A DNA stretch of 64,000 nt from Fen-1058 sp964398185 (GCA_964398185.1 CAYNML010000020.1:9776-73775); one strand, 5' to 3'. Positions 17,687 to 28,876 are shown, numbered from the stretch's first letter. Program-made: numbers and translations. The notes: generated by a model not told the origin, from the letters alone.

Positions 17687-18454
17687 TTATGGCGCGGGCA
17701 GGGCCACGAAGTCAAAGGCCAGCTTGGCCTTATCCTCCGTCTGTAACATCGCTAATTGAATCGGGCCTGCATCAAAGTCTGATAGCAAGATTTCTGTGGT
17801 GGCGCTGCCGGTCAACTTGTCCTGATCTGCCGTCAACGTTACCACAAACGTGACGGGCCTGGTGGTTTCCTTCACGGTCAGATCGCCGGTGACTTGCAAC
17901 GTGAGTGTATCGCCGGGTTTCACACTGGCCGGAATGCCCTCAATCTTCGTCGGCTTGAAGGTGGCCTGCGGATACTGCGACGACTGCAAGGCATTGTTGC
18001 GAATGTAGTTGTCGCGGCGGCCTTCATCCGAGGTCAACTGACTCACATCGATGACGATGGCGCCGATCTGGCTGTTGGCCGGGTTGGCAAAGTCCACCAG
18101 CACATCGCCCGCGATGCCTTTAGTGCGGCCAATAGCCACGGCAAAGCGATTGCCCTGAAAGAACGTTTCGCCCACTTCGTAACGCGCTTCGGATTGAGCC
18201 GCATCGATGCGATAGACGGTGGCGGCTCCGGCGGCGGGCGCGGCGGCTTCAGTGGGCTGCGGTTGAGCGGCTTCAGTCGCCGCCAGCGGCTGGGTCGGCT
18301 GAGTTGCAGCTTGCGTCGGCGCGGCGATGGTGGGCGCGACCGGCACAGCGGTGGTGACGGGCGCCGGGGCAAAGATCGTCCGATCGAGAATGAACAAACC
18401 CACCCCGCCTATCACGGCGATCACAACGACGGCAATCAAAATTTTCTTCCACAT
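17687..18454 (-). CDS. Membrane-anchored YceI-family protein
   Basis: 255 residues. An N-terminal membrane helix (ILIAVVVIAVIGGVGLFIL) is followed by a spacer of about 50 residues rich in Ala, Pro and Thr, then a YceI domain (VYRIDAAQSEARYEVGETFF, DNYIRNNALQSSQYPQATFK, GDLTVKETTRPVTFVVTL). The domain should face outside and bind a lipid-like ligand. The ATG at 18454 follows GGGAGACT. It lies downstream of the SARP gene with a 17-bp dyad (18579-18595) between them. Confidence 0.88.
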   Translation of the reverse strand: MWKKILIAVVVIAVIGGVGLFILDRTIFAPAPVTTAVPVAPTIAAPTQAATQPTQPLAATEAAQPQPTEAAAPAAGAATVYRIDAAQSEARYEVGETFFQGNRFAVAIGRTKGIAGDVLVDFANPANSQIGAIVIDVSQLTSDEGRRDNYIRNNALQSSQYPQATFKPTKIEGIPASVKPGDTLTLQVTGDLTVKETTRPVTFVVTLTADQDKLTGSATTEILLSDFDAGPIQLAMLQTEDKAKLAFDFVALPAP

Positions 18455-18578
18455 AGTCTCCCTCTTTTCTTTGGCTTTGGCTGACAACACTCGGCCGGGC
18501 GGCGAGTGCTTTCACGAAGCTGCAACCGCTGGCGCATAAGCTGGGCCAAGTGTATGACCACAGCGTCAACGGCGGCGT

Positions 18579-18595
18579 AAACAATTGAATTGTTT
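18579..18595. promoter_or_regulatory. 17-bp palindrome between the SARP and YceI genes
   Basis: AAACAATTGAATTGTTT is a perfect dyad around a central G, 125 bp upstream of the YceI start and 25 bp past the SARP stop. It has no U tract on the minus strand. An operator or a protein-binding site is possible; nothing in the sequence decides. Confidence 0.35.
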
Positions 18596-18619
18596 GTACC
18601 CGGAAAAGATGAGAGGCGG

Positions 18620-21600
18620 CTAAGAGTTTTGTGGGAGGTCTCGTTCTAATTGTTGCGCTTCCTGCAGCAGCCGCTGGCGACCACTGCTCTCGGCCAGTGC
18701 GCGCACTTCTTTCAAGGCCGCGCGTGCTTCGGTAGGCGGCAGCAGCGGCGCCAGCCACAAGCGAATCTGCGCGGCCAGATGCGGCAGACCCAGCGCTTCG
18801 GCCTTGGCCAGCGCCGTTGATAGGCGGTGAATCGCCAATGCCGTTTCACCGCGTCGCTGTGCCACGCGCCCTAAATTCGCCGTTAGTCCTGCAATCCGTT
18901 CGGGCATCGACAAGCGCTCGGCCAGCGTCAAGCCTTCAGTGAAACATCGCTCAGCCGCAGCGACATCGCGCTCCAACTCAATCTCGCCTAGCGTCGAAAG
19001 CAAAAACGGTTGAAACGCCAGCGCGCCTTGTTCGTGCGCCAATTGCAACCCTTGCTGGGCGTAATCCAGCGCAGCCGGATCGTGCCGCAAATGAAGATGA
19101 TACGCCAGGTTGTTGTAACCCAACACCTGAAACGGCAGGGCTTGCGCGTCACGCGCGGCCAGTTCGATCGTGTCACGGTACAACGCCACGGCTTTTTCCA
19201 GATCGCCCTGCTGCGCGGCCACGCTGCCCTGCTCGAATTTGATCTGCGCCAGGCGCGCCGCATCGGGTTGGTCCGCTTGCTGGCGCAGCTGCGTCTCCGC
19301 GTTGTGCAGGTGCTCTGCCGCCCCGATCAGATCCGCGCCCTCCACGGATAACGTCGTGCCCCATTGCATCTCGGCATTGATCGTCATCTCTGGTCGTCCA
19401 GCGGACCGCACTTGCTTGACCAGATCGATCGCTTCGGCGTAACGCGCCAGATTGAGCAGCGCCTGTGCCAGCGCCAGCCGCGCGCGATCGGCTTCCAGGC
19501 TGTCCGGCGCGCACAACTTCAACGCCGCGCGCTGCGCCTGGGCAGCCTGCGCCGTGTCACCCGCGCGCAGACGCGCTGCGCCCAATTCCAGTAGAATCGC
19601 TGCTCGTTCCAGATCAGGCAGATCGGCGGCCAGCGCTTGCTCGTAAAACTCGATCGCTTCCTGCCACGCGGCAATCCTGGCGGCGAGCTGCGCCGCTCGC
19701 AACGCATAGGGGGCAGCGCGCGGCACGTCGCCGCCTTCACGGTAGTGCCACGCCAGAATGCTGGCGATGCCGTCGAGAGACTGCCTGCCGTAGATCGCTT
19801 CCAACGCTTCAGCCACGCGGCGGTGCAGCAGGCGATGACGCGGCTCGCCCACTTCCCGATAGGCCACTTCCATCGTCAGCGAATGATCGAAGGCGTAATG
19901 CAAGCCGTCGCTGCCCTGCGGTTCGATCAGCCGCGCGGCGCGCAATTCATCTAGCGCGTCGAGCGCCGCGTTTTCCGACAAGGCCGCGGCGCGCGCCACC
20001 ACTTCAAATTCAAACACACGCCCCAGCGCCACGCCGGCATCGAGGATGCGGCGCGCCGGATCAGACAGACGCGCCAGGCGGGCTTGAATAAGACTGTAAA
20101 TGCTGGGCGGCACGATCGGCGACGACGAAAGGGCGTTGAGGTTGACGGTTCCATCGGTGTGCAACAAGCCGCTGTCGCGCGCGTGCGCGATCAACTCGCT
20201 GAGGATGTAGGGGTTACCCTCGGACTGCTGCATCAACCACTCGGCCAGCGGATAAGCAAAGGCGGGGCTGATCTGCTGTGCCAGTGACGTGATGTCAGAC
20301 GACGACAGGCGATCGAGCGCGAGACGCAGCACACGGCCTTCGCGCGTCAACGCTTGAACGAGCGTGGCGATGGCGGTACGCGGCTCGATCGGACGTGAGG
20401 CGGCCACCAAACCGATCGAGTGGGCTGAGGCCGCCGGCGAAGCCGCCGTCACGCGCACCAGATAGCCCAACAGGCCCAGCGTCGCTCCATCGGCCCACTG
20501 CACATCGTCGAGAAAGAGCGTGACCGGCTGGCGGCGTGACAGCGCGATCAGGAATTGATGCACGCCTTCCCACAGGCGCGATTCATCGGCGGCGGACGTG
20601 ACGGCCTGCGGCATGATCTCCGGCACGAGGCGCGCTACTTCTTGCCACCACACGGCGGGCAAGTTTAGTTGTGCTTGCAGCGATGACCAACCGGGCGTAG
20701 CGAACAGACCACGCAGCGCGTCGATGAACGGATGATAAGGCCGGGCGTGTTCCAGTTCGTGCGCTGCGCCGCGCAACTGCAGGCCGGATTGCGCGTGCAA
20801 GAATTCTGCGGCCAGGCGCGTCTTGCCGATGCCCGGTTCGCCTTCGATGAGCGCCAGTTGGCGAGCTGCGGCCGCTTCACGCAATTTGCTCAATTCTGTT
20901 TCGCGGCCGGTGAAGGGCAGATTGTTGAAGGCTAAGTGCTGAGTGCTGAGTGCGACCACATTCTGCTGAAGCGGTTGTCCGATCCCCGCTCCCTGAGCCC
21001 TGATCCCGCGATCGCTAATGATCTCATCGTACACCGCGCGCGTCTCAGCCATGGGCGGAATGCCCATCTCTTCGTCCAGCAGTTGGCGCAGCGCTTCATA
21101 ACGGCGAATCGCGCCGGTGCGATCGCCGGCCAGGTAGTGCACGCGCAGCGCCGATCGCTGCACATCTTCCTGCAAGGGATCGAAGGCCAGCGCCCGATCA
21201 AGCGCGGCCAGCGCCGCTTGATAATCGTGTTGCTGTTCGTGCAGCGTCGCTAACGCGATGAAGCCGCGAATCGCCAACCGCCGATAGTGCTCCTGCTGCC
21301 CGGTGAGCCAATCGTCGAACTCGGCGGAATCGCTCAGCGCGAAGCCGGTGAGGAAGTCGCCGCGATAGAGCTGGAGAGTGGTTGTTAGTTGCTGGCTGCG
21401 AAGCGCCCCTGTGGGGTTGTTGGTCGTGGGTGACGGCCGCTGGAGGTTCGCTTCAAAGGTGCGGACGTCGATGTCCACCTCTGGGGCCAGGGAGAGCGTG
21501 TTGTCGTCGACGATGAGCGCCGCGCCCAGCGCCTGCCGCAGGCCGTGCAGTGTGGTGCGCAGGACCTGCTGCGCCGAGACGCGATCGCGGTCCGGCCAGA

Positions 21601-21745
21601 AGAAGGCCAGCAGCTGCTCGCGCGTCAGCGGCCTGGCGTGCGCGGCCAGATAGTACACCAGCGCGCGGCTTTTCTTGCGCGTGATGGTCAGCGGCTGACC
21701 GTCCTGCAGGATCAGCGGGGGGCCGAGAAGTTGAATGGAAAGCAT
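18620..21745 (-). CDS. SARP/BTAD transcriptional regulator with AAA ATPase and TPR domains
   Basis: 1041 residues. The N-terminus is an OmpR-like winged helix (LTREQLLAFFWPDRDRVSAQ), followed by a bacterial transcriptional activation (BTAD) domain to about residue 240. A STAND-type ATPase follows with P-loop GEPGIGKTRLAAE and Walker B LFLDDVQWAD; the remaining half is TPR-like helices. Such proteins are signal-integrating activators. Two linker stretches inside the gene (20934-20957 and around 21380) look like short tandem repeats absorbed into coding sequence. The ATG at 21745 directly borders a heptamer array and a 100-N gap, so the 5' end and promoter are unresolved. Confidence 0.88.
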   Translation of the reverse strand: MLSIQLLGPPLILQDGQPLTITRKKSRALVYYLAAHARPLTREQLLAFFWPDRDRVSAQQVLRTTLHGLRQALGAALIVDDNTLSLAPEVDIDVRTFEANLQRPSPTTNNPTGALRSQQLTTTLQLYRGDFLTGFALSDSAEFDDWLTGQQEHYRRLAIRGFIALATLHEQQHDYQAALAALDRALAFDPLQEDVQRSALRVHYLAGDRTGAIRRYEALRQLLDEEMGIPPMAETRAVYDEIISDRGIRAQGAGIGQPLQQNVVALSTQHLAFNNLPFTGRETELSKLREAAAARQLALIEGEPGIGKTRLAAEFLHAQSGLQLRGAAHELEHARPYHPFIDALRGLFATPGWSSLQAQLNLPAVWWQEVARLVPEIMPQAVTSAADESRLWEGVHQFLIALSRRQPVTLFLDDVQWADGATLGLLGYLVRVTAASPAASAHSIGLVAASRPIEPRTAIATLVQALTREGRVLRLALDRLSSSDITSLAQQISPAFAYPLAEWLMQQSEGNPYILSELIAHARDSGLLHTDGTVNLNALSSSPIVPPSIYSLIQARLARLSDPARRILDAGVALGRVFEFEVVARAAALSENAALDALDELRAARLIEPQGSDGLHYAFDHSLTMEVAYREVGEPRHRLLHRRVAEALEAIYGRQSLDGIASILAWHYREGGDVPRAAPYALRAAQLAARIAAWQEAIEFYEQALAADLPDLERAAILLELGAARLRAGDTAQAAQAQRAALKLCAPDSLEADRARLALAQALLNLARYAEAIDLVKQVRSAGRPEMTINAEMQWGTTLSVEGADLIGAAEHLHNAETQLRQQADQPDAARLAQIKFEQGSVAAQQGDLEKAVALYRDTIELAARDAQALPFQVLGYNNLAYHLHLRHDPAALDYAQQGLQLAHEQGALAFQPFLLSTLGEIELERDVAAAERCFTEGLTLAERLSMPERIAGLTANLGRVAQRRGETALAIHRLSTALAKAEALGLPHLAAQIRLWLAPLLPPTEARAALKEVRALAESSGRQRLLQEAQQLERDLPQNS

Positions 21746-21931
21746 GATAGGTAACNNNNNNNNNNNNNNNNNNNNNNNNNNNNNNNNNNNNNNNNNNNNN
21801 NNNNNNNNNNNNNNNNNNNNNNNNNNNNNNNNNNNNNNNNNNNNNNNNNNNNNNNGTAACAAGTAACAAGTAACAAGTAACAAGTAACAAGTAACAAAGA
21901 GGTCCGTTCTTACTCGTTACTCATTACTTGT
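21746..21931. repeat. Heptamer array (GTAACAA/TTACTCG type) broken by an assembly gap
   Basis: GTAAC precedes and six units of GTAACAA follow the 100-N run (21856-21897). Then come TACTCGT, TACTCAT and TACTTGT (21911-21931), which are the reverse-complement form, so the array can fold into a long imperfect hairpin. The gap was probably caused by this repeat. It ends exactly at the glgP stop codon. Confidence 0.8.
21756..21855. other. Assembly gap of 100 N
   Basis: Exactly 100 N, the usual placeholder for a gap of unknown length, so distances across it are not real. Heptamer repeats flank both sides. Confidence 0.99.
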
Positions 21932-24430
<2,499 letters not shown>

Positions 24431-24447
24431 GGTGTCTCCAGGGCGTA

Positions 24448-24545
24448 GACCTGGCAGGTTTTCCAATGACCAGTCGCATGCGTTCACTGCGAGCGAGTCG
24501 AGTTGAACCGGTTGACCAGATTAGCGCGTGAAAACCTGCCAGGTC
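24448..24545. repeat. 16-bp perfect inverted repeat flanking the glgP/hydrolase boundary
   Basis: GACCTGGCAGGTTTTC (24448-24463) recurs as its exact complement at 24530-24545, 66 bp apart. The right arm encodes the last residues (WQVFT) of the upstream hydrolase. The layout resembles a miniature mobile element or REP pair. Confidence 0.65.
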
Positions 24546-25384
24546 TTGATTGCGGCGGCCAATTCCTCGGGTCGCTGCAGCGGCACATCGTGAATCGTGT
24601 CCATCATCCAGATCGTCTGCGCCTGTTTCAGGCGTTCCTCGGCCACGGCGATGTTGCGGCGCTTGTTGGCAAGTACGTCGCGCGTACGCTCGTCGTGCGG
24701 TTCGGGTCCGACAGCGGGCATCAGCAGCACCGGGCACTGCACCCGCGCCCACAATTCGGACGGGCGATGCTCCCAGATGGCGCGCACGACCTGCATGTGA
24801 TTGCTCTTGCGCATCCTCGGCGCGATGGCGCCATCCTCTCGCACTTCAAAGTTTTGCAGCGTGATCGCCTCCGCTTCGGGCGACCACGCTGATCCCATCC
24901 ACATCTTCATGTCCGCGCGAAACTCCTCCACCGGCGTCCCGATCAAATCTGGCGGCTCCAGAAATTTCTCCACGGTGGGCCAGTCCAGCCGATCGCCGAT
25001 CTGCAGGAAGCCGCCGTCGATCAGCACCAGCCCGCTCACGCGATCGGGATGATCGACGGTATATTGCAGCGCGACGTTGCCGCCCCACGAATGCCCGGCC
25101 AACACCGCCCGATCGATCTTCCGCGCCCTCAAGATCGCGTCGAGATCAGCGGTGATGGTGGCCCAATCGTAACCGCTGTCCGGCTTGTCGCTCAGGCCGT
25201 GCCCGCGTTGATCGATGGCGATGACGCGGAATGAATCAGTCCACCGCGGCGCGACCAGATCCCAGATGTGCGCCTGTGACGCGAGGCCGTGCAGCAGCAC
25301 CAGCCCCTCGCCGCTGCCGCCCCAATCGATGAGGTGAAAGTTGAGGTTGTTGGCAGTCACAAAGGTCTCTTGTGGTTGCGTCAT
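24521..25384 (-). CDS. Alpha/beta-hydrolase
   Basis: 287 residues, cytoplasmic. Classical hydrolase pattern: oxyanion HG in LVLLHGLASQ, nucleophile in LAGHSWGGNV, an acid in the PAVGPEPHD region, and His in DTIHDVPLQRP. The family covers epoxide hydrolases, haloperoxidase-like enzymes and esterases; substrate unknown. The ATG at 25384 (MTQPQ) has AAGGTG at good spacing; a GTG 12 bp earlier is the alternative. The C-terminus is encoded by one arm of the 16-bp inverted repeat, so the repeat has replaced or extended the original end. Confidence 0.85.
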   Translation of the reverse strand: MTQPQETFVTANNLNFHLIDWGGSGEGLVLLHGLASQAHIWDLVAPRWTDSFRVIAIDQRGHGLSDKPDSGYDWATITADLDAILRARKIDRAVLAGHSWGGNVALQYTVDHPDRVSGLVLIDGGFLQIGDRLDWPTVEKFLEPPDLIGTPVEEFRADMKMWMGSAWSPEAEAITLQNFEVREDGAIAPRMRKSNHMQVVRAIWEHRPSELWARVQCPVLLMPAVGPEPHDERTRDVLANKRRNIAVAEERLKQAQTIWMMDTIHDVPLQRPEELAAAIKTWQVFTR

Positions 25385-25418
25385 TGCTTGTTGCACCTTG
25401 ACTATATTGAATCAGGCC

Positions 25419-25502
25419 GTCATTGCGAGGAGCGCAGTTTGCGACGAAGCAATCTCGTTCAGCCAAGCATGAGATTGCTTCGCAAAAATCGCTCGCAATG
25501 AC
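25419..25502. repeat. Palindromic MITE-like repeat, copy 1
   Basis: Opens GTCATTGCGAGGAGCG and closes CGCTCGCAATGAC, with inner arms GAAGCAATCTC and GAGATTGCTTCG. The whole 84-bp unit is an imperfect palindrome. A near-identical copy lies at 27389-27472. This is a widely scattered class of bacterial intergenic repeat. Confidence 0.8.
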
Positions 25503-25516
25503 GTCCCCACCGCTTA

Positions 25517-25993
25517 TTAGCTGGCCTCGACGATTTTCGCTTTCGTCAGCGCGATCAAATCCTTCACGCCGATCTGCACATCCAGCCCGCGCTGACCGCC
25601 GCTGATGTGGATGTGCTCGAAATCGAGTGCTGCGCGGTCAAGGCATACCTCGAACGGCTTGCTCAGCAGAGCCAGCGCGCTGATACCGCCCACCTGCAAG
25701 CCCGTCAGCTTCTCGGCCTCGTCGTGTTTGGCGATGTGCAGCTTCTTCTCGCCCACGGACGCGGCCAGTTTCTTCAGATCGATCTCGCGCTGGCCCGCGA
25801 CCATGACCAGCAATGGCTTACGGGTCCTGTCCTCGCGCAGCACCACGATGGTCTTGTAGACTTGATCGACCGGCACACCGATCAGCTGCGCCACTTCCTC
25901 GGCGGAATGAAAGATCGAGCCGTCGTATTCCGCGGTGGTGTAAGCGATCTTGCGCGAGTCGAGCAGGCGGGTGACGTTGTTTTTGATGGGCAT
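25517..25993 (-). CDS. ybaK: YbaK/EbsC-family Cys-tRNA(Pro) deacylase
   Basis: 158 residues. YbaK-type editing enzymes hydrolyse Cys mischarged on tRNA(Pro). The family shows as YDGSIFHSAEEVAQLIGVP, DQVYKTIVVLRED and GGISALALLSKPFEV. The conserved Lys and the GGISAL motif of the active site are present. The ATG is at 25993. A degenerate heptamer array lies between it and the nadD stop on the same strand. Confidence 0.9.
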   Translation of the reverse strand: MPIKNNVTRLLDSRKIAYTTAEYDGSIFHSAEEVAQLIGVPVDQVYKTIVVLREDRTRKPLLVMVAGQREIDLKKLAASVGEKKLHIAKHDEAEKLTGLQVGGISALALLSKPFEVCLDRAALDFEHIHISGGQRGLDVQIGVKDLIALTKAKIVEAS

Positions 25994-25998
25994 GGCAA

Positions 25999-26033
25999 GC
26001 GTGATGCGTGATGCGAAAAACGTAATGCGTAAG
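25999..26033. repeat. Heptamer tandem repeat (GCGTRAT type)
   Basis: Units GCGTGAT, GCGTGAT, GCGAAAA, ACGTAAT, GCGTAAG run directly up to the nadD stop codon (26034). Same family as the array at 28800-28876. Confidence 0.7.
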
Positions 26034-26630
26034 CTACTCTTGGTAGAGATGTTGTGCTCTGATAAATTCTATCACTTTCGGGGGAACCAGGGCATCAAGC
26101 GACAGGCCGCGCTGCACGCGCTGGCGGATGTCTGTGGCAGAAATGTCGAGCTCGGGGTGTTCGATCCAGTCGAGGCGCGCGCGGAGCTCAGGCAAAGCGC
26201 AATCGAGCGTAGGCCAATCGGGTTCATAACCGGGCCGCCGCAGCACGGCCAGCCGCGCCAGTTGAATGACGTGCGCGGGATCGCGCCAGCGGAGCAGATC
26301 GTTCAGCGAGTCTTCGCCCATGATGAACCACAACACTGCTTCAGGATATTGCCGCTGAATGATGGCGAGCAGATCGACGGTGTAGTGCGGGCCGGGCCGA
26401 TCGAGATCGGCGCGCGATAAGGCAAAACGCGGATTGTCGGCGATGGCGAGTTCCACCATGTGCACGCGGTGCTCGGGCGTGCTCGATCGTTCTTCTTGCT
26501 TCAACGGCTGCACGCCCACGGGTGCGAACAAGACCTTATCCAGCGATAATTGCGTCAGCGCGGCTTCCGCCAGACGCAGATGCCCGAAGTGGGGAGGATC
26601 GAAGGTGCCGCCGAGAATGCCCAGTTGCAT
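26034..26630 (-). CDS. nadD: Nicotinate-nucleotide adenylyltransferase
   Basis: 198 residues. It makes deamido-NAD from nicotinate mononucleotide and ATP. The nucleotidyltransferase signature GGTFDPPHFGHL is at the N-terminus and the C-terminal ISATDIRQRVQRGLSLDALV matches the ISSTxIR motif of the family. The ATG at 26630 begins MQLGILGGTF, so the upstream extension is not used. It sits with ybaK, an HAD hydrolase and obgE on one strand; an obgE-nadD association is common in bacteria. Confidence 0.95.
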   Translation of the reverse strand: MQLGILGGTFDPPHFGHLRLAEAALTQLSLDKVLFAPVGVQPLKQEERSSTPEHRVHMVELAIADNPRFALSRADLDRPGPHYTVDLLAIIQRQYPEAVLWFIMGEDSLNDLLRWRDPAHVIQLARLAVLRRPGYEPDWPTLDCALPELRARLDWIEHPELDISATDIRQRVQRGLSLDALVPPKVIEFIRAQHLYQE

Positions 26631-26660
26631 AACGAGTCCCGCAGGGAGGCTGCGCACTAA

Positions 26661-26745
26661 CCAGTAACAAGTAATGAATAACGAGTAATGAGTAACGAGT
26701 AATGCAGGACGAGCGATGATTACTCGTTACTGGTTACTCGTTAAG
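26661..26745. repeat. Heptamer repeats arranged as a long inverted repeat
   Basis: Left arm (26661-26705) is GTAACAA, GTAATGA, ATAACGA, GTAATGA, GTAACGA, GTAATGC. Right arm (26719-26745) is the complement type, TTACTCG, TTACTGG, TTACTCG. Together they can form a stem of about 25 bp. The right arm encodes the stop codon and the last residues (LLNE) of the HAD hydrolase. Confidence 0.8.
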
Positions 26746-27375
26746 CAGGGTTTCGACTTCATGTAACGATGCCACGATCTTATCTGCCTGCGACAGATCA
26801 AGCTGTGCCACGCTGTGATCCGGCACGGCGATGCACGTCATGCCGGCAGCTTTGGCGGCCTGCACGCCATTGGGCGCATCCTCCAACACCAGGCAGCCCG
26901 ACGGTTCAACGTTGAGGGCGCGCGCGGCGGCGAGAAAGACGTCGGGCGCGGGCTTGCCGTGCGCCACCTGATCGCCCGTGATGATCACGCGAAATCGATC
27001 GAGCAAGCCGTTCACGTGCAGCACCGCTTCCACGTAACGCCGGATGCCGCTGGACGCGATCGCTTTGAGCAAGCCGCGCCGATCGATCTCGTCCAGCAGT
27101 TCGATCAGCCCAGGCTTCGGCTTGACATTGCCGTCGAGGTGCGTGATCTGATATTCAGTCTTGGCCTCGGCCAGGCCTTGCACGGTGTCGGGCAAACGGT
27201 ACTTGTCGATGAGCGTGCGCGCGGTGGCGTCGATGCGCTGGCCCAGAATGCTGTCGATGGTCGGTTGATCCAGTTTCACACCGCGCTCGGCCAGCACCGC
27301 CTCCCACGACGCCAGCGAATGCGGCTCGCTGTCGAACATCAAACCGTCCAGGTCAAAGAGTATGGCTTTGATCAT
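26734..27375 (-). CDS. HAD-superfamily phosphatase/phosphomutase
   Basis: 213 residues of the beta-phosphoglucomutase-like HAD subfamily. Motif I is FDLDGLMFDSEP, motif II ASSG, motif III the Lys of GKPAPDVF, and motif IV LEDAPNG. A helical cap lies between motifs I and II. It probably dephosphorylates or isomerises a small sugar phosphate. The ATG at 27375 (MIKAILFDLDG) is chosen because the upstream extension would translate the palindromic repeat at 27389. Its last codons and stop come from a heptamer repeat. Confidence 0.9.
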   Translation of the reverse strand: MIKAILFDLDGLMFDSEPHSLASWEAVLAERGVKLDQPTIDSILGQRIDATARTLIDKYRLPDTVQGLAEAKTEYQITHLDGNVKPKPGLIELLDEIDRRGLLKAIASSGIRRYVEAVLHVNGLLDRFRVIITGDQVAHGKPAPDVFLAAARALNVEPSGCLVLEDAPNGVQAAKAAGMTCIAVPDHSVAQLDLSQADKIVASLHEVETLLNE

Positions 27376-27388
27376 GTTGCCGGCCTTC

Positions 27389-27472
27389 GTCATTGCGAGG
27401 AGCGCTGTGGGCGACGAAGCAATCTCGGTTTGATCGGCCTGAGATTGCTTCGCAACAAGCGCTCGCAATGAC
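27389..27472. repeat. Palindromic MITE-like repeat, copy 2
   Basis: Same ends (GTCATTGCGAGGAGCG ... CGCTCGCAATGAC) and inner arms as the copy at 25419. It occupies the gap between obgE and the HAD gene and contains no gene. Confidence 0.8.
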
Positions 27473-27480
27473 GCCGATTC

Positions 27481-28755
27481 TTAATCTTGCCACTCCAACT
27501 CGTAATCTTCGCCAATCCACACGGTGTCGCCCTCTTCCACGCCCGCCTGGCGCAGCGCTTCCAGCACGCCCAGCTTCTCCACCGCGCGTTGAAACGCCAT
27601 CAGCGATTCTTCCGAATCGAAGCGATGCCGCAGCGCCAGGCGCTCGACCTGTTGGCCGGCGACGTGCCACGCGCCGGCGTCGTCGCGCGTGATGGTGAAG
27701 GGCCTGGCCTCTTCTTCCAGTCTGATCACAGGAATCGTTGTTTCCAGTTCTGCCAGAGTCGGCTCCGGCAGTTCCTTCAGCAGCTGCGCGGCGCGATACA
27801 GCAGCTCGCGCGTGTTGGTGTGCGCGGCAGCCGAAATGGTCATGGCTTCGACGCCGCGCTGCTTCAACACCGCGTGCGCTTTCTGCCAGTTGTCCTGCGC
27901 TTCGACCAGATCAATTTTGTTGAAGGCGGCGATCTGGGGCTTGGCGGCCAGTCCGTGACCGAAGGCGGCCAGCTCGGCGTTGAGGGTGTCGAAGTCCGCG
28001 ATCGGGTTCGGCTGCGATCCGTCGAGCAGGTGGATCAGGATGCGCGTGCGCTCGATGTGCCGCAGAAACTCGTGGCCCAGTCCTTTACCTAAACTCGCGC
28101 CTTCGATCAGACCGGGAATGTCGGCGATGACGAACGACGTTTCGCGATCGAGATCGACGACGCCAAGATTCGGTTCGAGCGTGGTGAACGGGTAGGGCGC
28201 GATCTTTGGTCGGGCGGCCGTGGTCGCGGCCAGCAGCGTCGATTTGCCCGCGTTGGGCAAGCCGACCAGACCCACATCGGCGATCAACTTCAATTCCAGA
28301 TCAAGCGTGCGTTCTTCGCCGGGCAGACCGTTGGTCGCCATGCGCGGCGCCTGATTGGTGGCCGTAGCGAAGCGCGCGTTGCCTTTGCCCGGCGCACCGC
28401 CGCGCGCCACGATCAACTCGGCTTTGGGCTGCGTGAGATCGCCGAGGACCTCGCGGGTCTTCGCGTCGCGCACCACGGTGCCGGGCGGCACGGGAATGCG
28501 CAGCTCGCGGCCATTGGCCCCGGTCATATTTTTGTTGCGGCCATTGCCGCCGTGCCCGGCCTTGAATTGGTGATGATGGCGGAAGTACACCAGCGTGTTG
28601 ACTTTGGGATCGACGAACAAGATCACGTCGCCGCCGCGCCCGCCGTCGCCGCCGGACGGGCCGCCAAAGGGCACGTATTTTTCACGGCGGAAGGCGACGG
28701 CGCCATCGCCGCCTTTGCCTGCCGCCACGTGAATCTGAGCTGTATCGAAAAACAT
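27481..28755 (-). CDS. obgE: GTPase ObgE/CgtA
   Basis: 424 residues with the three Obg domains: the glycine-rich N-terminal domain (VAAGKGGDGAVAFRREKYVP, GGDGGRGGDV), the G domain (P-loop GLPNAGKST, G3 DIPG, G4 NKID) and a C-terminal OCT domain (DSEESLMAFQRAVEKLG). ObgE is an essential ribosome-associated GTPase in 50S assembly. The ATG at 28755 (MFFDTAQIHV) is used; the longer frame to 28854 translates heptamer repeats. The gene begins near the large inverted heptamer array at 28800. Confidence 0.97.
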   Translation of the reverse strand: MFFDTAQIHVAAGKGGDGAVAFRREKYVPFGGPSGGDGGRGGDVILFVDPKVNTLVYFRHHHQFKAGHGGNGRNKNMTGANGRELRIPVPPGTVVRDAKTREVLGDLTQPKAELIVARGGAPGKGNARFATATNQAPRMATNGLPGEERTLDLELKLIADVGLVGLPNAGKSTLLAATTAARPKIAPYPFTTLEPNLGVVDLDRETSFVIADIPGLIEGASLGKGLGHEFLRHIERTRILIHLLDGSQPNPIADFDTLNAELAAFGHGLAAKPQIAAFNKIDLVEAQDNWQKAHAVLKQRGVEAMTISAAAHTNTRELLYRAAQLLKELPEPTLAELETTIPVIRLEEEARPFTITRDDAGAWHVAGQQVERLALRHRFDSEESLMAFQRAVEKLGVLEALRQAGVEEGDTVWIGEDYELEWQD

Positions 28756-28799
28756 GCCTAGCCTGCTGAAAGTAGAGTGGGTTAATGCTACCACAGTAA

Positions 28800-28876
28800 A
28801 GCGTAATGCGTAATGCGTAAAACGTAATGCGTAAAAGCGATTTGCGCCATTCACGTTTTGCGCTTTACGTTTTACG
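28800..28876. repeat. Heptamer repeats as an inverted repeat between divergent genes
   Basis: Left: GCGTAAT, GCGTAAT, GCGTAAA, ACGTAAT, GCGTAAA (28801-28835). Right: TTCACGT, TTTGCGC, TTTACGT, TTTACGG (28850-28876), the complementary type. It lies between obgE (minus) and the DUF3054 gene (plus), so it is a promoter-region rather than terminator location. Confidence 0.8.

Noticed and set aside
21856..21931. Heptamer repeats considered as a CRISPR array
   Set aside because: Units are contiguous 7-mers without spacers and no cas genes lie nearby.
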